Shown: positions 25,301-32,820 of the stretch, in pieces
Numbering within the stretch: the first letter of the stretch is position 1
How the letters are laid out: the number at the start of each line of letters is the position of its first letter
Source: Toxotes chatareus
Lineage: Eukaryota > Chordata > Actinopteri > Toxotidae
Reading direction: 5' to 3'
NCBI GenBank assembly: GCA_016801885.1
Contig: JAFBJY010000399.1
Coordinates: forward strand, 124,001-188,000
Length of the DNA stretch: 64,000 bases
Translations under genes and position numbers: made by a program
The notes under the pieces: model-generated
Seen by the model: the letters and a program-made list of their open reading frames with translations, nothing else
Told to the model about the DNA's origin: nothing
The model's database searches: none

Positions 25301-28300
25301 GAAAAAAATTAAGCTGGGGATTTCTTCACAATAAAGCTACTTTTACTGCCGCATTGTTTTTGGCTGTGGGTTTTGAGAATACACCCTTCTCCCCTAGTTT
25401 CCTTTTTTAAATTTTGGGCAATTTTTGCTTTTTTTAAGGCTATTTGGGGGTATTTTCCCTGTTTGGGTCAAAGGCCCGAGATTGATCTTTGACAACCCAA
25501 TGCTCAAAAACAAAGACATAGTCTTTTCCTAAAACACAAAAAGTATTCCCCCATCTTTCTTGAAACATCTTCCATCTTATCAACTTTTTCTTTCCCGGGC
25601 ATTTGGGATCATTATTTATTTTCAACCCCCTTTTTGCCGATGTGGAACACTGCCGTAGGGGTGAGCCACTTGGGGTATCATAGTCAAGGCATTGTGGGAA
25701 ATGTGTTTAGGTCAAATAGACACTCAGACCTTTTTAAACCCCCGGGGCCCCCAAATGCGGGTTTTGGGGAATTGGCCAAGGGAATGTGTGTCCCTTTAAC
25801 AATGGGGAAAAAGCTGCAGGCTAATGTTAATAATAATATAGAACGACATGCTCGCCACAGAAACTTGATTAGCAATAATGACGTGATGACCGCTGAAATT
25901 GGGGTTGCCCCCGATCCGCCCAAACGGGACACAGAACCGGAAGAAAATTTGGAGGTGTTTTTTTCCGTAAACCCCCCTTGCTCCAAGTGCGTAGAGGGGA
26001 ACGAAAATGCGGCTGAGTTTTGGCCATCCCCCGCCTTCATCTTAAGGAATTTCCCCTTTCTTCACCCCTGGTTTACATTCACCCCAGAGAAAATGAAAAG
26101 AGCCTGAAAAATAAAGGACACTGTAAAATTAGAACCTTTCCAGATTCTTTTTAAATTATACGGGGGATTAATCACTGCAAATTGAAAATCCTGGGGATTT
26201 CAGCAACATCACCCCACCGACTAAAAAAACACTGGGTAAATGTTATGGACACCCCCAACATATAAGTCTATTGCTCCCGATCTCTGGGCTCTGCAGACCA
26301 CCCACCATCCTGTTTGGCACAAGCCACCCGTCATAAGGAAAAAGAGTAAAAAAATCCAATGGGCAAGACAGCATCGCACCTGCAGGATGTTTTTAAAACC
26401 CCACCTGGGACAACATTCTGGCATCGTCCCGTGACATCAGAAAAAAGTGGATGCGGTCGTAACATTTCTTCTGTGGGGACAACATCTTTCCCCCAAACGG
26501 TCACCATTTTCCCCCAACAAAAAACCCCTGGATAACCAAAAGAACTTAAAAAATTCAAAAAAGGAAAAGAATTTTCTTAATGGCACTGAATTAAAAAAAA
26601 AGGAGGTGAACAGAGGGGGAAAAAGGCCTGAAAACCAAGAAGGTAAGACCAAGGGGGAGAAAAAATTACTGAAAAATCTATCCATTTGGAGGGGATTCCA
26701 CCTTTGAAAAAAACACACACCACTGCAAGACCATCCGGGGGAAGGCAGCCCACCGCCCCCCCCAATGACCTCAACTCTTTTTTCCCGTTTGAAAAAAAGA
26801 CAACATCCCCAAAAAACGAAACCTTTATCCCTTTTAGCACAGAGGAGGTGGAAAAAAGCTCAGGAAGACCAAAACAACCCAAACCTGGTCCTGACAACAT
26901 AAAAGGGAATGTTTTATCCCACTGTGCAAAGCAGCGGGGAGGAGTGTGCAGCTGCTGTTTCGAGACCCATGACAATGGCACAGTTCCGCGGGGAAGCATT
27001 CTACGGGCCCCAATCAAAGAAGAGCCGAAAGCCAAAAAGACCTCAGGCCACTGGCTCACCCCCCGGGAAAAAGGCCAGGGGGGGGGTAAAAAGAATCATA
27101 CCCAAGGGAAACCAACCATGATATTTCCAGTTTGCATACCAGAAAAAGGGGGGGTGGATATTAAAATCTTCATAATGGACACTGTTCACCTGGAAAAACG
27201 TTCAGCCCAACTGCTCTTTTTCAGATTTCTCCCCTGCATTTAACACCTCAGCCACACATCCCCAAGAAACCACCACCCTTCCCCCTGCCCGGGGCAACTA
27301 ATCCGTTTGGGTCATAAACTTCCACAAAAAATTCAGAGGGCAAAACACCCTTTAGACCCCATCTTCACCTCAGTTTCCCTCAGGGCTGTGTCCTCTCCCC
27401 TGCTCTTTTTTCCATACACCAACACCAGGTCCATCCACCCAGAGTGTCATCTTTCCCAAACCCGCACTGGGGCAAAAGTGGAGAAGAAAAAAAGGGGATG
27501 TGGGACCTTTTTCTAGGAAGCAGAGAAGCTACAACATCTGTTTAGCACAGTCCACGGGGGGGCCAATAGAGATAGTGGAGGAGCATCCAAATCTGGGAAC
27601 AATTTGAAGTTTTTTCCCTCTAACACTGAGGAGATCCTCAGAAGATGCCAGCACCAAGTACCCCATGAGAAAACATAACCCCTTTGGGGGCACACACCAT
27701 TCTTAAAACTTCTATCACTCCTTAAGAAGTGCTGACATTCTTAACCCTGGTTATTTCAGAACAGGAACCCCCCAGAGCAAGTAAAGGTCTGCTCTAAATG
27801 ATGATTTTTCATAGATCACTGAACACAGTGTGTGAGTAGCAGACACTGAGGACCCCGGTTTTTGGGGACCCCTCACCTGCCTTGTTCCCAGCGTCAAATG
27901 GCTCCTCTCAGGTTGCCACCCCTTCCCCAGGTGCAGGACTCAGAGGAAAAGGAAACCTTCACCCCGAGAGCTGTTCCCCCCTCAACCCCCCACCATCCCT
28001 CCCCCTCTCCCCTCCCCCACCCACCCCCACCCCCCCCCCCCTTTCTCTGAACGGGACCCCCTCCCACCCCCTGTTCATCCGCCAGACTACCACCACCACC
28101 CCTCTCCCCCCCACCCCCCAAAACCCCCCACAGCCCACTTTAAACCCAAGAGAATGAACTTTGAACGGGACTAACATAATCTACTGCACTTTATCTCCCA
28201 TGAAAGACAGTATAATATACAGATTTATATTTCCCCAAACCTGCTATCAAGCACCCAGTTTACTTGATTCTATTTTTATTTATTTTATTCCTACATTTAT

Positions 28301-30608
28301 TTTTTTTTTTATCTGTTTTTTTATCCATGCTTTTTTCTGTTAACTTTTAAAACTGCTCACGTCCCTTTGAATTGCCTCCCAGGGGAAAAAAAAGTTCTTT
28401 TATTTGATTTGATTTTTGATTCAAAATGTTGCCAAAGAAGCAAAATAAGGGGAAAAAAATTGGTGACAACCTTTTAACTCCCTGCCTTTGTCATGGGGGA
28501 CCGTTGTTTTACAAACTAAAATATTCTGAAGGTAAACCAAAACAGCTTAGGCGGTTCTTTGATGCCAATTAATGTTCGTTTTTGAAGGATGGGTGGTGGG
28601 TATCAAATAAGACTAAGATTCACAAGAAAAACAGAGAAAAACCTTTTTCTGATGATTTTGTAGGTCATTTAACTTTCCCCTAATTTGTTTTTCTATGATT
28701 CCCTGAATCCCGACAAAAAACCTCAAAAATTTTTGTTCTGTAAAAATCACACAGCTGACAACGTTTTTAAAGGGTCTTAGAGAAAGGAAGGTTAGAAAAG
28801 GTCTGTGGTTGGGAAAAAAACCTGCTAAGGGTGGGCAAAGGTTTATACAGCTATTTTAAAGGACTTTTAAATTTACCTTTTAATAAGGAGGAATTTATCA
28901 TACCCATAGAAAGTTGTGATTAGGTAAATTTCTTGGGAGCCTGGGGGCTAAAAGAAGATGGTTTAGAAAAAGACTGGAAGAAATTTTCTAAATACATACG
29001 GTTTTACTGTTTCTGAGGTTCCGGGCAAAAAATATCAGTAACTGAGGGCAGGAGGGAAAATTTTTGTCTCGATATTAAAGAAGCCCAGAAGTCATTATCT
29101 GAGAGTATAGAAACAGGGATCAATAGTAGAGCATGTCGATAAAATCATTCTCCTATTCTCATTTTTTTTTGTAAAGTCGAAAAGCTTTCGGTTTGAACGC
29201 ATCAATTACGCTGTGCATGTGGTGAAATACCAAACAATAAACATGGCGCCAGAAAAAGTTTATTAATTTATTAATGCCCAAATTTCCCTTTTTTTTTTAA
29301 ATTAACTAAGTTTGATGTGGATGAAGTCCAAAAACCCCTGTTTGGTACCTTTACCACCCCAATTTTTCCCAATTTGGGGGAAACGCAAATCCTTTCAAGT
29401 TTTCGTGTTGTTTGCCTGAGTTTGGGTAAACCACGGAATTTTTCTTTGTTTACTGCCCTTTTTTAGCAAGAGCGGTTATTCATGTTTTACGACTTACTTT
29501 CTTTTCCCTGATAGAATCTCCCTTTTTATTTCCAACCTCTGTTTTGTTGTGAGTTAAGTCTTTGGTCAACCCTGTTGGATAACGAAAAAGTCCCAACAAT
29601 AATAAAATTACACTGGCGGAGCTTTCATCTGCCAGTTCAAACCAAGGAGGAAATAAAACAGATCTCTGATCATGTCCTGTCTTCTAAAATATCCATGATC
29701 TAATCAGTGAACCTCTGGCATCCGATCTTGTCATTCTGAGATTTTTGTTGTGTCTGACACAGGAATCAAAGGGAAAGAAAAATGATGAAATTTTTCCCCT
29801 CCATGTCACCTCCCTGCCCAAAATTTTCCCAAGATAAGGACCCGGGTTTTTGTTTTTTGTGAATAAAAGAATAATCAAACCATCTGTGTATGAGAGCCAG
29901 ATTCCTTTTGGCATGCTAAAAGAAACGCGTTGGTCTGACCCTCTCCTTTCAGGGGGGAGCCGGGGTGGAGTCCATGGTTGAGCCCGGGCTAGGAAGGGTT
30001 GTGGTTTTTTTTCCCTAAAAACAAAGAGCTCCTTCAACCACCCAAACAATGATCAGGTGATAGATCAATAACTGCGCTGTGTTGTTTCTTCTTCTCTCCA
30101 TCAGATTTCTAAAAACTCACCATCGACACAAACACGTAAACAGAAAGATCAAACTGTCTGACAACAACGGGAAGGAAACAGGGAAGGGGGGGATCAAATC
30201 TTGATAAAGACAGATTTGACCAGTGGCCCAGCTGCTTGGTAATGGTCTGACGGGTCGCTGTTACTGGGAGGTCAGTAGAGGAAGGTTGATATATCAGTGA
30301 GTTGAGGAATAAAGGGGGGAGACAGAGAAAACTGTTTGTTTGGATGGAACGATCAGTCCGGGGGTCTGCCCTGCCTGATGGTTACCTGTTTGGCACAAAA
30401 AACAATGACACCTGTCTCCTCCTCCTCTTTCTTTTCCCCTCTGTTCTGACGAGTAAGGTATGTGGACTGTCCTGTGGCTTTTCTGTCCTTCTACAGAGTC
30501 CCCTCTGACTCACTGATCCACCTTACACCTTCAACACTACATTCACTGAACCTCTGTATTGGTTTGGGCCTTTTTCTTGTCGGTTCCTCAGTGTCTCTGT
30601 GTAATTAG
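1175..30608 (+). CDS. NLR-A: fish NLR-C receptor gene, FISNA-NACHT-LRR-B30.2 (whole-gene span)
   Basis: This entry spans the gene I infer from exons listed separately: start exon ending 1318, twin small exons (about 1400-1559 and 1670-1784), 2333-2411, 2570-2791, the NACHT exon 2948-4730, LRR exons 6155-6325 and 12581-12758, and a B30.2 exon 30105-30608. All are on + and in the order known for fish NLRC3-like/NLRP12-like genes. The predicted protein would be a cytoplasmic immune sensor. Joining the 12.6 kb and 30.1 kb exons to the first exons is inference from order, strand and the absence of another 5' end between them; about 17 kb of transposon-filled intron separates them. Every exon has frame breaks, probably largely from base-calling error, so the gene could be intact or a pseudogene. 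Transcript reads would settle the model. Confidence 0.6.
1400..1559 (+). CDS. NLR-A exon 2a, small repeated exon
   Basis: It encodes the family's linker module whose core is Pro-Ser-Cys-Val-Ser followed by a Lys-x-Asp-Arg stretch (1488-1520) and an Asn/Phe-Lys segment. The donor is GT at 1560. The acceptor is degraded, so the left edge is approximate. The next 230 bp carry a second version of the same module (exon 2b). Confidence 0.55.
1670..1784 (+). CDS. NLR-A exon 2b, second copy of the small exon
   Basis: It contains the same core as exon 2a (cagctgtgtgtccatgaagg around 1706-1725), and its donor GTGAGC begins at 1785. In this family the module is often present in several copies. The equivalent in NLR-B is 44830-44938. 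Confidence 0.55.
2333..2411 (+). CDS. NLR-A exon 3
   Basis: The acceptor CACAG ends at 2332. The exon codes for a Gln/Ser/Ala-rich segment ending in a Gln-His-Thr-like motif and Ile-Phe-Met, with donor GT at 2412. It aligns closely with 45467-45546 of NLR-B. The sequence from 2412 to 2569 is intron and is also conserved between the two copies. Confidence 0.65.
2570..2791 (+). CDS. NLR-A exon 4, N-terminal helical region
   Basis: The acceptor TTCCAG ends at 2569. The exon opens with the Leu-Leu-Glu-Glu-Asn-like start, continues through an acidic Arg/Glu-rich stretch (about 2690-2730) and a Leu-Arg-Arg segment, and closes with Ala-Asp-Cys-Leu-like codons before donor GTAAGA at 2792. The NLR-B match is 45707-45925, about 220 bp in both. 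It precedes the FISNA domain. Confidence 0.65.
2948..4730 (+). CDS. NLR-A large exon: FISNA, NACHT ATPase, WH and HD2 regions
   Basis: This is the diagnostic exon of fish NLR-C genes, about 1783 bp, against 1761 bp for the NLR-B copy. In order: FISNA (about 2960-3200, with the Leu-Tyr-Ile-Thr-Glu-Gly-Gly stretch near 3070-3090); the P-loop region (3215-3260), where the family motif has decayed to a Gly-Lys-Lys-like string; Leu-Thr-Leu-Asp-Trp-Ala-Glu-Asp (3272-3296); the sensor and arginine-rich regions; the segment Leu-His-Ile-Met-Cys-His-Ile-Pro (3765-3788); a Leu-Lys-Asn-Val-Lys stretch near 3900; and a helical HD2-type region through the Ala-Leu-Val-Phe-Ile-Leu-Leu tract (4605-4632). Donor GTAAGT is at 4731. 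Several frameshifts and premature stops are present. In this family the exon provides nucleotide binding and oligomerisation. Whether the breaks are real or sequencing error is not decidable from one read of the locus. Confidence 0.85.
4931..5614. mobile_element. hAT-like non-autonomous insertion with 8-bp target-site duplication
   Basis: The 8-mer GTTGACAT occurs at 4923-4930 and again at 5615-5622, exactly bracketing 684 bp. The paralogous NLR-B intron (48045-48075) runs straight through the equivalent point with one copy of the site and no insert, so it is an empty site. The inserted ends are imperfect inverted repeats (TAGTGCTCCCG at the left; the complement of CCGGCACTA at the right). 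An 8-bp duplication and TAGTG-type ends fit the hAT superfamily. No transposase is encoded. Confidence 0.65.
5625..5870. repeat. Tc1-like relic in NLR-A intron, unit 1
   Basis: It holds the phrases common in a fish Tc1-like family, such as a cctttgcagtc...gactgtag segment (5737-5760) and aaatacttacggccttgact (5822-5841). The same relic stands at the same place before the LRR exons at 12581 and 48576, so it is older than those duplications. Confidence 0.5.
6155..6325 (+). CDS. NLR-A LRR exon 1
   Basis: The acceptor TTTTCAG ends at 6154 and the donor is GTCAG at 6326. The exon is about 171 bp, the standard size for one NLR-type leucine-rich repeat pair in this family. It starts with the Cys-Asn-Leu-Ser motif and includes the Leu-Arg-His-x-Asp-Leu-like segment and the closing Cys-Thr-Leu-Glu-x-Leu-like codons. 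Closest relatives in the window are 12581-12758 and 48576-48746. Frame is disturbed by indels in C and G runs. Confidence 0.75.
6334..9015 (-). mobile_element. L2-like LINE (non-LTR retrotransposon), 5'-truncated
   Basis: It reads from right to left. About 9015-8550 is the C-terminal part of an AP-type endonuclease, 8450-7870 is the linker, 7800-7100 is reverse transcriptase and 7080-6740 is the C-terminal region. The 3' end is at 6340-6450 with a short CAAGATT-type tail repeat. In the - frame around 7202-7582 one reads Ala-Phe-Asn-Thr, Gly-Thr-Pro-x-Gly-Leu/Cys and similar reverse-transcriptase block residues. Frames are broken throughout, so it is inactive as read. The L2 clade assignment is from resemblance to a common teleost family and is not resolved. 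Confidence 0.8.
9032..9165 (-). mobile_element. 3' end of a second LINE with AAATC tail
   Basis: On + it begins with about four units of the pentamer AAATC (9032-9052), followed by the stretch ggctttactgtcactttgtc. This is the reverse complement of a LINE 3' end whose tail is a GATTT repeat. It abuts the 5' end of the preceding LINE, so one inserted next to or into the other. Confidence 0.6.
9166..11015. other. No gene recognised; AT-rich intron or intergenic DNA
   Basis: The region holds homopolymer-rich sequence and a GC-rich patch at 10150-10450. A broken - frame of 125 codons (9775-10152) shows no domain I recognise and is Lys/Pro-rich. It could be old LINE material. Confidence 0.4.
11020..12060. 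repeat. Composite dispersed repeat, copy 1 (pair with 49680-50745)
   Basis: Several blocks match 49680-50745 in the same order: ccaatcatgg (11051), ggggttggtccccaaaaaaa (11128), acagtgttgggga (11164), the ttgatttcaacaatgtaact block (11390), gccagtggtaatggc (11873) and the ttaaaattcactg...gataaaaacggg block (11998). The acagtgttgggga end and its complement in the other copy look like transposon termini. Both copies sit before an LRR exon, so this may be a shared ancestral intron or two insertions. Confidence 0.5.
12066..12310. repeat. Tc1-like relic, unit 2 (before LRR exon 2 of NLR-A)
   Basis: It matches 5625-5870 and 48068-48290, including tgtgggagattcagcccttt (12078) and aaatacttatggccttgact (12259). 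The homology continues without a break into the following LRR exon, showing that intron and exon were duplicated as one unit. Confidence 0.5.
12581..12758 (+). CDS. NLR-A LRR exon 2
   Basis: The acceptor TTTTTCAG ends at 12580 and the donor GTCAG begins at 12759. At 178 bp it is clearly paralogous to 6155-6325 and 48576-48746 over the whole exon and the preceding ~500 bp. It encodes one leucine-rich repeat pair. It may instead belong to a separate, truncated NLR copy, since no NACHT exon lies between 6.3 and 12.5 kb. Confidence 0.7.
12759..13640. other. Intronic DNA, nothing recognised
   Basis: AT-rich with GC-rich patches near 13190-13350 and 13420-13600. The short frames have no domain. 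Confidence 0.4.
13640..16450 (-). mobile_element. LINE retrotransposon with reverse transcriptase, - strand
   Basis: The sequence follows a very common teleost LINE from its 3' end (13650-14060, with the gacagtggcaa...gaagaaacc signature on +) to its 5' linker (about 16450). On - , 15918-15589 gives the Asn-Tyr-Arg-Pro-Asn-Pro-Ile segment of RT block 1. On - , 15390-15091 gives Ile-Ile-Arg-Lys-His-Gly, then Asp-Asp-x-Gln-Leu-Tyr-Leu-Ser-Ile-Lys-Pro, the YADD catalytic region (first residues decayed). Frames are broken. A second, 3'-only copy of the family lies at 41255-41695. Confidence 0.8.
16890..17990 (+). mobile_element. LINE fragment, AP-endonuclease part, + strand
   Basis: On + the translation contains the endonuclease landmarks in order: Gly-Leu-Leu-Asn-like start (17022), Leu-x-Glu-Thr-Trp-Leu-Gln region (17110-17135), a Tyr-His-Pro-Pro block (17334-17346), the Gly-Asp-Phe-Asn-Phe block (17432-17446), and a Leu-Asp-x-Phe/Asn-Leu-Val-like region (17480-17560). 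No RT follows; at about 17.99 kb it runs into a Tc1 element. It lies head to head with the - strand LINE at 13.6-16.4 kb. Confidence 0.65.
17995..18830 (+). mobile_element. Tc1/mariner-type transposase relic
   Basis: Translation on + shows pieces typical of Tc1/mariner DDE transposases. One is a Pro-Asn-Phe-x-Phe-Met-Asp-Asp-x-Ala-Pro segment around 18585-18620, which carries the second catalytic Asp. Another is a Leu-x-Phe-Asn-Pro-Ile-Glu-His-Ala segment followed by a Gln-Leu-Lys-Gln-Arg-Leu-Asp-Asp-like tail (18660-18718). Upstream (18080-18260) fits the helix-turn-helix region poorly. It is heavily degraded and no inverted repeats were found. Confidence 0.65.
18831..20760. other. No gene recognised; GC-rich then AT-rich DNA
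   Basis: The stretch 18900-19460 is rich in C and G runs with many overlapping open frames on both strands, which is what low-complexity sequence produces. The stretch 19500-20330 is AT-rich. Nothing recognisable was seen in either. Confidence 0.4.
20767..20838 (+). tRNA. tRNA-Lys(CUU)-like sequence, degenerate
   Basis: The D-arm (TTAGCTCTTTTGGTAGAGCA, 20776-20795), the anticodon-arm start (TGAGACTC), the variable segment (GGGTCGTGGG) and the T-arm (GTGGGTTTGAACCCC, 20816-20830) match eukaryotic tRNA-Lys, with recognisable A and B boxes. The anticodon loop is disturbed (an AGTC where TTAATC is usual) and the acceptor stem does not pair well. It is either a tRNA gene blurred by base-calling error, a pseudogene, or the head of a tRNA-derived SINE. 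Confidence 0.5.
20839..26100. other. Long stretch without recognised genes, likely old transposon material
   Basis: It contains a GATAGATA tract with a LINE-like 3' end (23421-23620), an AT-rich poly-A/C zone at 22200-22870, and two transposase-like scraps. On + at 24942-25060 is an Asp-Gly-Thr-His-Ile-Pro-Leu-Ala motif. On - at about 25830-25690 is a Gly-Thr-His-Ile-Pro-Leu-Ala motif. Both resemble the DDE_4 motif of Harbinger transposases. No complete element could be assembled. Confidence 0.4.
23421..23620 (-). repeat. GATA repeat with LINE-type 3' end
   Basis: Four GATA units precede agatctttattaatccccgg, which is the reverse complement of a widespread fish LINE/SINE 3' end with a TATC tail. 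Related GATA tracts occur at 49272 and 62676. Confidence 0.5.
26220..28430 (+). mobile_element. LINE retrotransposon with reverse transcriptase, + strand
   Basis: Linker at 26480-26660 (Lys-Pro-Trp-Ile-Thr-like, then Phe-Leu-Asn-Gly-x-Glu-Leu-Lys-Lys-Lys-Glu-Val-Asn-Arg in the + frame). RT starts near 26840 with a Phe-Ser-Thr-Glu-Glu-Val-Glu-Lys-Ser segment and continues with Lys-Pro-Gly-Pro-Asp-Asn-Ile-Lys-Gly-Asn-Val-Leu (26880-26915) and Phe/Ser-Ala-Phe-Asn-Thr (27225-27245). Then come Gln-Gly-Cys-Val-Leu-Ser-Pro-Leu-Leu-Phe (27380-27410) and a C-terminal Phe-Thr-Pro-Arg-Ala-Val (27957-27975). A C-rich 3' untranslated region follows, with an ATTTG-type tail at 28395-28425. Frames are interrupted. 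The 5' endonuclease part is missing or unrecognisable. Confidence 0.8.
27970..28145. repeat. C-rich (pyrimidine-rich) low-complexity tract
   Basis: The + strand is overwhelmingly C with some T and A, and long G-free stretches. It lies just after the LINE RT reading frame, so it is probably part of its 3' untranslated region or an expansion within it. The open frames on both strands here are low-complexity artefacts. Confidence 0.6.
28431..30104. other. Intron before the B30.2 exon, no gene recognised
   Basis: AT-rich, ending in a pyrimidine-rich tract and acceptor CTCCATCAG (30096-30104). A - frame at 29684-30049 has no known domain. Confidence 0.45.
30105..30608 (+). CDS. B30.2 (PRY-SPRY) exon, probable last exon of NLR-A
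   Basis: The acceptor ATCAG ends at 30104. PRY comes first, with Leu-Thr-Ile-Asp-Thr-Asn-Thr and Lys-Leu-Ser-Asp-Asn-Asn-like codons (30113-30170) and a Phe-Asp-x-Trp-Pro segment (30215-30230). SPRY follows with Gly-Arg-Cys-Tyr-Trp-Glu-Val (30253-30273), Leu-Phe-Gly-Trp-Asn-Asp-Gln-Ser (around 30333-30358), Val-Asp-Cys-Pro (near 30460-30475), Leu-Ser-Phe-Tyr (30480-30497), Asp-Ser-Leu-Ile-His-Leu and Phe-Thr-Glu-Pro-Leu-Tyr (30541-30560). The stop is TAG at 30606-30608. About 500 bp is the usual size. In fish this module closes many NLR-C and finTRIM proteins. Order and strand favour NLR-A, but a TRIM origin cannot be excluded. Indels break the frame in at least three places. Confidence 0.85.
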
Positions 30609-31335
30609 CAGAGAGTCCCCTTGTTAGAAAATCCTCTTTGGGGATAGTTCAGCACATGTCTGTCTTTTTCACTCACACACACCTTTTCAGATTCAGTATT
30701 AAAGCAGTTTTTTGTTAAACGTTTCTAAATGATTTCTTGTAAATTCTTACCCTTTTTAAAGATGGGTACAATTATTACAGGAGAAAATGTTGACTTTCTT
30801 TTAAGATTTTAATCATGATCTTGTCCTTTCACATTAAAAAACATCATTTGGGAAATCAGTGTTTTTTCTTTCTCTGAATCGGGACAACTGAGCTGATTCA
30901 GTTCAAACAAAATGCTGCCACAGTTTATCTGAAAAATCGTAAAAAAAAAATAGAAACTTGTCAAAGCTTCAGGTTCACAGAGTTAAAAACCCTGACCCTA
31001 TGAAGAGTTTGATGATTCATAATTTTAAAGTCAACTTAAAAAAAAAAAGATGAGGAAAATCAGCAGCTGAATTTGTAAAAAAACTTAAAATTGTTTTCAA
31101 ATTCATTTCTTTTTTCAGTGTATCCCTGGTTTTCATTTTTTTCATGTTTTAACATTCCCTGCCACCTTTTTTCTATTTTTCACAGTCCTCCTTAACCTCC
31201 TTTTTTGCTTAAACATTTTTAAGGTTCTGGTATGAAAACATGGGTGGAATAATACGAAAAATTTTTCAAAATATGACCAGTCCCCATCTTCCTGTGATGT
31301 CTAATAATATTGGAATTATTCATTTATTTTTTACC
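30609..31335 (+). other. Probable 3' untranslated region and downstream DNA of NLR-A
   Basis: AT-rich, with no domain and no further exon of the family. No clear AATAAA signal could be singled out because the region has many A runs. Confidence 0.4.
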
Positions 31336-31339
31336 CCTT

Positions 31340-31612
31340 AATCCCCAGGGTGGGGAGCTGGAGCCATCCCCGCTGACTATGGGCATTGGCAGGTCACGTG
31401 GCTGGCGATCAATCAAGGTCAAATGCCAGTCAATTACAGGGGTGGAACAGGGACACACAGGCCCCCCACACCTCGGGCCCAAATTTAAACCAACCCATGC
31501 ATGATTGTGGGGGGGTACCCAAAAGAAACCAAAATCCACACAGAAGGGCCCAGACCAGGTTTAACCCCCTGGAAACAGTGCTAACCACTGCACCATTGGC
31601 CGCCCTGTTGAC
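31340..31612. repeat. SINE-like dispersed repeat
   Basis: It is recognised by the fish repeat landmarks caggtcacgtggctggcgat (31390), acatgcatg-like (31495), tccacacagaagggcccaga (31535) and the end cagtgctaaccactgcacca (31577-31596), followed by ccgccctg. Many fish genomes carry thousands of copies. The orientation of the source element is not established. Confidence 0.55.
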
Positions 31613-31626
31613 ACTTGTCAGTGTGA

Positions 31627-31640
31627 CCACTGGGGGGCAG
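31627..31640 (+). promoter_or_regulatory. CTCF-like motif 1
   Basis: CCACTGGGGGGCAG agrees with the CTCF core except for G in place of the usual A at the sixth position. A second site in the same orientation lies at 31805-31818. Both are between the NLR-A terminal exon and NLR-B. Sequence match only; either could lie in a repeat. Confidence 0.3.
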
Positions 31641-31804
31641 TAAACTCTTTGATTATTTGTCCATCACAGACACGTATTTGCATGAATAATGTGTTCACAT
31701 ACAGAGAGTCATTATGACTGAAAATTGACAAAATAAGCGAAAAGTGGGAAAAATGTCAGGAACATCAGTATTATTTCGTCTGGTCCTTTAGTTACTGACA
31801 GTGA

Positions 31805-31818
31805 CCACTGGAGGGCAG
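31805..31818 (+). promoter_or_regulatory. CTCF-like motif 2
   Basis: CCACTGGAGGGCAG lies 178 bp downstream of motif 1 in the same orientation and shares flanking bases (tgaccac before the core). Confidence 0.3.
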
Positions 31819-32169
31819 AAGACTTGTTCAGTCAAAAAAGATAGAAGGAACAAAAAAAAACAAAACAGATCAGACCATCATCAAAAAACATGTTTACATG
31901 TGTTGATGGAAAATGGGGGGTTAAGAACTGATGAAAAGGGTCGGGAACTGATGTGACCCGGGGGATTCTCACCTATTTCATTTGTGTTTAGTGAATTGGG
32001 GTGAAAATGTAAAGAGATCAGGGGGTGGTTGTAGACTTGGTGGGGCCACAGAGGAGCATCTGAATTTCATCTGTGAATCCCAAAAATTGGGGGGCCTGTC
32101 ACCAAATGTTTCTGTCAGTTTTTGCCTCATGTGGCCCCCACAAAAACACACACAACTTTTTTCAAGTGA

Positions 32170-32820
32170 TTAAACTTTAAAAAACTAAAAGCAGAACCAC
32201 TTAAATCGGCATCATAGGAAAGCCGCCCCTAACGTTTCCCCACAGAACATTAGTAGTCATGAGTTGTAGAGAACGGGGCGTTTATTTAATTTTTGGGGGA
32301 GTCTGCTCCAATTTTCAAAACCGGCGCCCGGAGATTCTCCACCCCAAAACTTTTCTCCTTGCTGTGTGTGGGATGGCATGCAAGTTTTACTGCTGATTTG
32401 TTACCGATGGTGCTGTGGGTGGACAATGCGGGAGACAAGTACTGACTGCAGACAGAGGCGCGGCTGCACGAGCCAAAATAACAGAGTTTAAAATTGATCC
32501 TTTTGGCCGTTGAAAAAAGAAAGGCTGATGAATGGTGTAAAAATCCGAATTCTTGGATAGCTGCGGGAGAAATGACTGAAAGTGTCACGGCTATGGGGGG
32601 CAAAGCGGGGAAATCCCGCCCCTCAGACGAACCAAAATAATAAATTTATTCAAAGTAACAAAGATCCCCAAAAAGGGGGAAAAAAAATAAAAAAAAAAGT
32701 TCAAAAGGGAACAAAAAATCCCCTTTTAGGGAAAAGACCGCAAGAACAAAACAAATCAGAAACAAAGTAACAAATAATACCTAACCGGACTGGGGAAAAA
32801 GAGAATCCTGAGGGAGATAC
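32170..32820. other. No gene recognised; possible LTR-like sequence
   Basis: A TGTCACGGC stretch at 32583 opens a purine-rich segment that stops near the Harbinger left end. It resembles an LTR start, but no matching second LTR was found. Confidence 0.25.

Noticed and set aside
25634..26107. 157-codon open frame on +
   Set aside because: No domain recognised; it overlaps a transposase-like motif on the other strand. Left as unassigned instead of named.
26577..27059. 160-codon open frame on -
   Set aside because: Antisense to the + strand LINE, whose reverse-transcriptase motifs are clear on +.
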